Assembly (NCBI RefSeq): GCF_024459955.1
Contig: NZ_JANFXK010000002.1
Coordinates: forward strand, 124,001 to 188,000
Source of the DNA: Anaerovorax odorimutans
Lineage (GTDB): Bacteria > Bacillota > Clostridia > Peptostreptococcales > Anaerovoracaceae
Length of the DNA: 64,000 nucleotides
Direction: 5' to 3'
Numbering within the stretch: the first letter of the stretch is position 1; every line of letters begins with the position of its first letter. Positions 59,390 through 64,000 of the stretch are shown one piece after another. Position numbers and translations under genes: made by a program. Below the pieces are notes generated by a model. The model had not been told where the DNA came from and searched no databases. It worked only from the letters and a program-made list of their open reading frames with translations.

Positions 59390-60769
59390 TCAAGCTTTTG
59401 CCAGAAATGCCTTATAGGCCATATATGCTTCATACACGTCGGCTTTGGAAACTACTTCCCAAGGTGCGTGCATGTTCATTACCGCAACGCCGGCATCGAT
59501 CACGTCCATGTTGTAATTGCCCATAATATAGGCGATGGTGCCGCCGCCGCCCTGGTCCACTTTTCCCAGCTCCGCAGTCTGATAATTGATCTCCGCATCG
59601 TCCAGAATTCCCCGCAGCTGAGCGATATACTCCGGGTTGGCGTCATTGCAGCCGCTTTTTCCCTTGGCCCCCGTGTACTTGTTGAAAACGACACCCTGGC
59701 CCAGATATGCGGCATTTTTCTTTTCACTGACATTTACATAGAGAGGATCAACTCCTGCGCTAACGTCGCTAGAAAGCATTTTTGTATTGGAAAATGCCCG
59801 TCTGATCTTCACCTGTGACTGGTCACCCATGCAGGCTAAAAGCTCGGCGATCGTGTTCTCCATGAAAACAGATTGCGCCCCTGTGGCGCCCATGCTTCCA
59901 ATTTCTTCTTTATCTACCAGGAAACAGCAGTTGGTATACTGGCAGGTTTCCACATCCAGAATCGCCGCCAGGGAAGTGTAAGCGCACACCCGGTCGTCGT
60001 GGCCATAGCCCATGACCATGCTGCGGTCCAGGCCGCAGTCCCTCGCCTTTCCGCTGGGCACCACTTCGATTTCTGCGCTGAGGAAGTCTTCCTCTTCAAT
60101 ATCGTAAGCCTCCCTCAGGATGCGAAGAATGTTGGCCTTTACCGCATCTTTTTCTTCATCCTTGAGGGGGATATTGCCCACTGTCACATCCAGGTTTTCA
60201 CCCTCGATCACCTTGTCGGCAGTGCTCTTAAGCTGTTCCTGGGACAAGTGGATCAAAAGATCGCTGACACCGAAAACCGGATCGTTTTCATCCTCACCGA
60301 TAACCAGATCAATCTTGGTTCCATCTTTCTTCACCACAACTCCGTGCAGGGAAAGGGGAATCGTAACCCACTGATATTTTTTAATGCCGCCGTAGTAGTG
60401 GGTATCCAGCAGCGCAAAGCCCTCGCTCTCATAGAGAGGGTTTTGTTTCAAATCCAACCGCGGCGAATCCACGTGTGCGCCGAGAATGCGCATGCCTTCT
60501 TCCAGCGGTTTTTCTCCAATCACAAACAGAGCGATGTTCTTACCTCTGTTGAGAGCGTAAACCTTGTCCCCGGCTTTCAGACTCCGGCCCTCCCGGATGA
60601 TGTCCTTTAAGTTTACAAACTGTTTCTCTTCTGCCAGGCGCACCGCCTCTTTCACGCAGGCCCGCTCCGTCTTTCCTTTGGTGAGAAACTCCTTGTACCT
60701 GTCGTTAAAGGCAAATACCTGCTGTTTCTGCTCCTCTGTGTATTTTTCCCATGCGTTTTTCTTGTACAT
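59390..60769 (-). CDS. M18 family aminopeptidase
   Basis: 459 aa from ATG 60769 (AAGGAG 8 bases upstream; the earlier GTG frame adds only three residues). Two-metal peptidase: ILGAHVDSPRLDLKQNPL (metal His and Asp), FLVDKEEIGSMGATGAQS (catalytic Glu pair), SSDVSAGVDPLYVN and QGVVFNKYTGAKGKSG, ending with NMHAPWEVVSKADVYE. Cytoplasmic enzyme that removes N-terminal residues, often acidic, from peptides; useful for an amino-acid fermenter. Confidence 0.93.
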   Translation of the reverse strand: MYKKNAWEKYTEEQKQQVFAFNDRYKEFLTKGKTERACVKEAVRLAEEKQFVNLKDIIREGRSLKAGDKVYALNRGKNIALFVIGEKPLEEGMRILGAHVDSPRLDLKQNPLYESEGFALLDTHYYGGIKKYQWVTIPLSLHGVVVKKDGTKIDLVIGEDENDPVFGVSDLLIHLSQEQLKSTADKVIEGENLDVTVGNIPLKDEEKDAVKANILRILREAYDIEEEDFLSAEIEVVPSGKARDCGLDRSMVMGYGHDDRVCAYTSLAAILDVETCQYTNCCFLVDKEEIGSMGATGAQSVFMENTIAELLACMGDQSQVKIRRAFSNTKMLSSDVSAGVDPLYVNVSEKKNAAYLGQGVVFNKYTGAKGKSGCNDANPEYIAQLRGILDDAEINYQTAELGKVDQGGGGTIAYIMGNYNMDVIDAGVAVMNMHAPWEVVSKADVYEAYMAYKAFLAKA

Positions 60770-60785
60770 TTTATTCACTCCTTAT

Positions 60786-62070
60786 CTATGCTAAATAATA
60801 TTTACGTAGTTTGCGTTCGCCCTGCTCGCAAAGAACGCCTTGTTTTACCAGGTCCTTTAATATCCGTTTTGTTGTGGACTCCGCAAGGCCTAAAAGCTCT
60901 CTGGCCTCTTTGTTTGTGATGCTCTCGTGCTCTTCGATATACTGCAGGATCATTCGCTCACGCTCCAGTTTTATCGGCTTTTTATCGGCTTTTATCGGCT
61001 TTTCACTAGTATACCGATACAGGTTTACACGAAAGGAGTCCCCAATTTCCAGAAACTCCGGCTCCGGAAGACTGTATTCTGCAGCCCGTTTCACAATTCT
61101 GCGTATGCCGGTCCCCCACTCTTCAATGATTTCCATACGGCTCAGCACTTCCGCTACACCCCTGTTTCGAATCTTCGATCTGCCGCTCATGGCCTCCTCT
61201 AAAGTCAGCCCGCCATATAGCATGCCCGGCGAAGTCACTTCAAGTCGATCGTCATAAATAGCCACCTGCACACAGGCGTTGTCCAAATAATTCCTGTGGC
61301 ACACTGCATTTACAATCATTTCCCGGATTGCCCCGATTGGAAGTTCATAGGCATCTTTCCTCACGATACCCTCTATTTCCGCACTCAGATCAATATGTCT
61401 CAGAACAAACTGATAAGCGCTTTCAATTTGCTTATAAAGCGGACCCCCATATTCTTTCTTATCAATAAAGATATCTCTGTCTGTCCCTTTAAACAGCGCA
61501 CATTGAATTTTCGCAAAAGGAAAATGTTCCCCTGTCATTAATACAAATGCATTGGTAGCGGCCAATTGGGATTCTGTTTTTTTAAGGATTTTCCAGTTGA
61601 GCAATTGCTGTTCTGTTACAGGCTTTACCATCCGCTTTTCTTCCTCAGAAACTGCTGCCTCCAACATGTATTTTGTAATGTCGTCACAGAGCTTTTTAAC
61701 TGTCTCGGCCTCCACCGGATATCCGATACAAATCTGCTCGTCCCAGGAAAGATTCATGCCTTCCAGCTCCAGTTCCTTTATCTTCATAGCATCCGCAGGT
61801 CTTGTTGTCCCTCCTACGCGCACGTAAGTACCCTGTACCTTGCCTTCGCTCTTTAAATAATAGGGTCTGCTGAATCCGGGGTAAACTTCAACGATTACAA
61901 TACATTTATTATTAACCGTTTGGAAGGTTATATTAGGTATAATCTGAGGGAAGCAGCTATCTGAAACAGAATTGGCGATATCATCCATGATCCGAAACAC
62001 TTTTTTTCGGCAGTTCTCTTTTGAATTCCAGGTTTTTGGATTCACCTTTTAGAATTTCCTGTAAAATCAT
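60786..62070 (-). pseudogene. AlbA_2/HATPase-type transcriptional regulator with truncated N-terminal domain
   Basis: Start at ATG 62070 (MILQEILKGESKNLEFKREL) reads an AlbA_2 domain beginning, but hits TGA after VSDHG. The longest frame (from 62045, 419 aa) picks up at KKVFRIMDDIANSVSDS and continues through IRVGGTTRPADAMKIKELELEG, the ATPase-like domain (GAIREMIVNAVCHRNY, EEWGTGIRRIVKRA) and a C-terminal winged helix (SITNKEARELLGLAESTTKRIL). Relative to intact relatives about 38 residues between LPKK and KVFRIMDD, with the AFANGxGG core, are missing, and the junction is an A7 run (62001-62007) out of frame. The protein could still be made from 62045 without a working N-terminus. Confidence 0.75.
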
Positions 62071-62130
62071 GATATCCCCCTTTTACCGCAGATATGTTCA
62101 GTATATCATTTCTTCCCGGAAAATAAACAC

Positions 62131-62184
62131 GAAAAAAGCAGATTTCGCAGCGTTTTTCTCGCTCCCGCCGGAATCTGCTTTTTA
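62131..62184 (-). terminator. Terminator of the SPFH operon
   Basis: GCAGATT/AATCTGC outer stem with TTTTTT on the minus strand side, just after the RHH gene. Confidence 0.65.
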
Positions 62185-62189
62185 TCCGT

Positions 62190-62441
62190 CTATTTTTTAC
62201 GTTTCTTTACACACTCTGCCAGGAGGTACTCGATCTGCCCGTTGATGGAGCGAAAGTCCTCTTCCGCCCATTTGGCGATTTCATCCCACAGAGACGGCGC
62301 GATGCGAAGCAGGATCTGCTTCTTCTTTTTCTCTGACTCTTTGAGTTTTTTCTCCCGGTCTTTTATTTCCTTTTCCAGCGCTTCCAGCTTCGCAAGTTTT
62401 TTCTGCAGCTGCTGTTCTTTCAGGTCCAGATTTTCACTCAT
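62190..62441 (-). CDS. Small coiled-coil protein with Arc-type ribbon-helix-helix end
   Basis: 83 aa. First 45 residues are a charged coiled coil (EQQLQKKLAKLEALEKEIKDREKKLKE), followed by QILLRIAPSLWDEIAKWAEEDFRSINGQIEYLLAECVKK, the strand-helix-helix pattern of Arc-like RHH proteins. It starts 16 bp after the SPFH stop, in the same transcript. The RHH end suggests DNA binding, but in this setting it may link to the membrane protein by its coil (inference). Confidence 0.8.
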   Translation of the reverse strand: MSENLDLKEQQLQKKLAKLEALEKEIKDREKKLKESEKKKKQILLRIAPSLWDEIAKWAEEDFRSINGQIEYLLAECVKKRKK

Positions 62442-62456
62442 GGTCCTGTCCCCCGT

Positions 62457-63458
62457 TTAATAGATGGTTCCGCTGTTGACAATGGGCTGGGCTTCTTTGT
62501 TTCCGCAGAGCACGACTAATAGATTGCTGACCATGGCGGCTTTTCGCTCTTCATCCAGAACGACGATATCCTCTTCGCCCAACTGGTCCAGCGCCGATTT
62601 TACCATGCCCACAGCACCGGTAACGATCTTCTGTCTGGCTGCGATGATGGCGGAGGCCTGCTGTCTTTGCAGCATAGCGGCTGCGATTTCTTCCGCATAG
62701 GACAAATGGGTGATTCTCACTTCCAGAACTTCAAGCCCCGCATCTTCAACCCGCTGCTGCAGCTTGCCTTTCATGGTTTCGGCAATTTCCTGGCTGCTGC
62801 CCCGCAGGGTCTTTTCATCCGTATCCGTATCCTCCATATTATCGTAAGGGTAAAGTCTGGCTATATTCCGGATTGTGGAATCGCACTGGGTGGACAGGTA
62901 CTGGAAATAGTCATCTACATTGAAGACGGCCTTGGTCGGGTTTACTACTTTCCAGACAACGATGGCCCCGATAATAATCGGATTACCCATGGCGTCGTTT
63001 ACCTTCTGGGTGCCGTTGTTGAAGGTCAGGACTTTGGTGGAAACCTTTTTGCTCACCGGCTGTTTTTTGCCTTTACCGTTCTTTTTGTTACTTTCGTTCA
63101 ATTCTTCGAGAAATCCCTCAGGCGCTCCCTGTTTTTCCGCTACTGGATTTCTTCCGGTAGTAAAGGGATTGACGAAAAAGAATCCATGGCTCTTGATGGT
63201 CCCGTAATATTTACCAAACAGAGTCAGCACCAGCGCTTCGTTGGGGTTGATGACTTTCAGCCCTGCGAAAAGCACGCAGATTATGCAGAAAACGATAACC
63301 GACACTGTAATCAAAACAGCCATCTCCTGCATGATTCCAAAAACCATTGCTGCCACAGAAGCCAGCAGCACCAGAATCAGAACCAGCAGCATCGCCATGC
63401 CGTTCAGCGGCTTTAACACTTTTTCTTCAATTTCTGTGTTTACATACTCATTCTTCAT
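62457..63458 (-). CDS. SPFH/Band 7 domain membrane protein
   Basis: 333 aa. Two hydrophobic segments near the start (MAMLLVLILVLLASVAAMVF, ITVSVIVFCIICVLFAGL), then the SPFH domain (INPNEALVLTLFGKYYGTIKSHGFFFVNPF, IGAIVVWKVVNPTKAVFNVDDY, EVRITHLSYAEEIAAAMLQRQQASAIIAARQKIVTGA) and an alpha-helical C-terminus. It forms ring or raft-like membrane assemblies. GGAGGAAGGTAAA precedes the ATG. Confidence 0.92.
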   Translation of the reverse strand: MKNEYVNTEIEEKVLKPLNGMAMLLVLILVLLASVAAMVFGIMQEMAVLITVSVIVFCIICVLFAGLKVINPNEALVLTLFGKYYGTIKSHGFFFVNPFTTGRNPVAEKQGAPEGFLEELNESNKKNGKGKKQPVSKKVSTKVLTFNNGTQKVNDAMGNPIIIGAIVVWKVVNPTKAVFNVDDYFQYLSTQCDSTIRNIARLYPYDNMEDTDTDEKTLRGSSQEIAETMKGKLQQRVEDAGLEVLEVRITHLSYAEEIAAAMLQRQQASAIIAARQKIVTGAVGMVKSALDQLGEEDIVVLDEERKAAMVSNLLVVLCGNKEAQPIVNSGTIY

Positions 63459-63548
63459 TTTACCTTCCTCCTTTTATTCCTGAAATACGGCAGGCATTCT
63501 TGCCCTCCACATTTTTGTTCTCCGGCTCTCAGGCAATCCAGCATGACG

Positions 63549-63860
63549 TTATTTGTATTTGACTGCGGTTCCATAGGCGATGACCTCCGCGGTCCCGTCC
63601 ATGATGGCCGATGTAGCGTATTCGATGCGGATCACTGCGTCCGCTCCCAAGGCCTCGGCTTCTTCGACCATTCGCTGCGTGGCGATGGCCCGGGCTTCGT
63701 TGAGCATCTCGGTGTAGCCGTGCAGTTCGCCGCCCACGACATTTTTCAGTCCGGCCATGATATCCTTTCCGATGTGCTTAGATTGGACAACGTTCCCTTT
63801 GACAATTCCCAGGGCATCGATCTCTTTACCCGGTACGTAGTTGATGTTCAGCAACAGCAT
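63549..63860 (-). CDS. YbjQ-family (UPF0145) heavy-metal-binding-like protein
   Basis: 103 aa, full length. Pattern: LLLNINYVPGKEIDALGIVKGNVVQSKHIGKDIMAGLKNVVGGELHGYTEMLNEARAIATQRMVEEAEALGADAVIRIEY, standard for YbjQ. Soluble pentamer-forming family of unclear role, often near SPFH genes. TTTCCTCCG gives GGAGG before the ATG. First gene of the operon leading into SPFH and RHH. Confidence 0.93.
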   Translation of the reverse strand: MLLLNINYVPGKEIDALGIVKGNVVQSKHIGKDIMAGLKNVVGGELHGYTEMLNEARAIATQRMVEEAEALGADAVIRIEYATSAIMDGTAEVIAYGTAVKYK

Positions 63861-63904
63861 TTTTCTTTCCTCCGTTTATCATCCTTTTATTGCATTAATA
63901 TTTA

Positions 63905-63944
63905 TTTGATATCAAAATAATATCACATTATTATTTTTTGTCAA
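63905..63944 (-). promoter_or_regulatory. Promoter and palindrome upstream of ybjQ-SPFH operon
   Basis: Minus strand TTGACA (63939-63944), 16 bp, TATTAT (63917-63922). Right behind it is the 12-bp palindrome TTTGATATCAAA (63905-63916), where a repressor would block start-site clearance. Confidence 0.55.
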
Positions 63945-64000
63945 GCGAGCTGTCATAAGTTTTTTTGAATTTGTCTGAAATTTTTTTAATGACTTGACAT

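Overview
The window looks like the chromosome of a low-to-mid GC anaerobic Firmicute of the amino-acid-fermenting Eubacteriales (family XIII / Anaerovoracaceae type, by inference). The clearest pointer is a nearly complete reductive ornithine pathway: 2,4-diaminopentanoate dehydrogenase (ord), 2-amino-4-ketopentanoate thiolase (ortA, ortB), B12-dependent D-ornithine 4,5-aminomutase (oraS, oraE), a MutL-type reactivase and an ornithine racemase. All lie on the minus strand between 12.9 and 22.7 kb, behind a sigma-54 type promoter with a twin upstream repeat. A sigma-54 activator gene lies about 1 kb upstream. No phage, insertion sequence, CRISPR, rRNA or tRNA was seen.

Layout. 0-6 kb: three adjacent secreted Ig-like/fibronectin/LRR surface proteins preceded by a leader that ends in a terminator. 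6-8.6 kb: mostly non-coding, with a coiled-coil gene made of 21-bp repeats, a 49-aa gene and an intergenic repeat. 8.6-12.9 kb: two moeA-type genes, a GIY-YIG protein and an amidase. 12.9-27 kb: ornithine region, containing a probable type I toxin-antitoxin locus and a frameshifted nuclease-like gene. 26-31 kb: two acyl-CoA ligases, a second racemase paralogue and a membrane protein in one coupled operon, then a cold-shock gene. 31-43 kb: secreted and envelope proteins, an ABC exporter, a FAD protein, L,D-transpeptidase, uvrC and a D,D-carboxypeptidase. 42-46 kb: apgM, serC and divergent serA (3-phosphoglycerate to serine). 46.8-51 kb: zinc-ribbon, BrkB, RdgB, MntP, DUF6506 and a 2-hydroxyacid dehydrogenase. 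51-55 kb: nucleotidase, B3/B4 protein and amidase. 55-58 kb: a decayed inositol operon (iolJ, iolC, iolD remnant) with a divergent DeoR regulator. 58-64 kb: a DUF6933-like protein, M18 aminopeptidase, a broken AlbA_2 regulator and a YbjQ/SPFH/RHH operon.

The least expected features are non-coding. At least four copies of a ~160-bp palindromic element share GGCGCTTT...AAAGCGCC ends, and a second intergenic family has GGTAACTT/AAGTTACC ends. There is a tandem array of three 48-nt hairpins, a symmetric serA/serC divergent promoter pair over one inverted repeat, and a toxin gene convergent with a small RNA that has its own promoter and terminator. Three genes are broken (frameshift, internal deletion, or remnant), which suggests recent gene decay or, for single-base cases, assembly errors.
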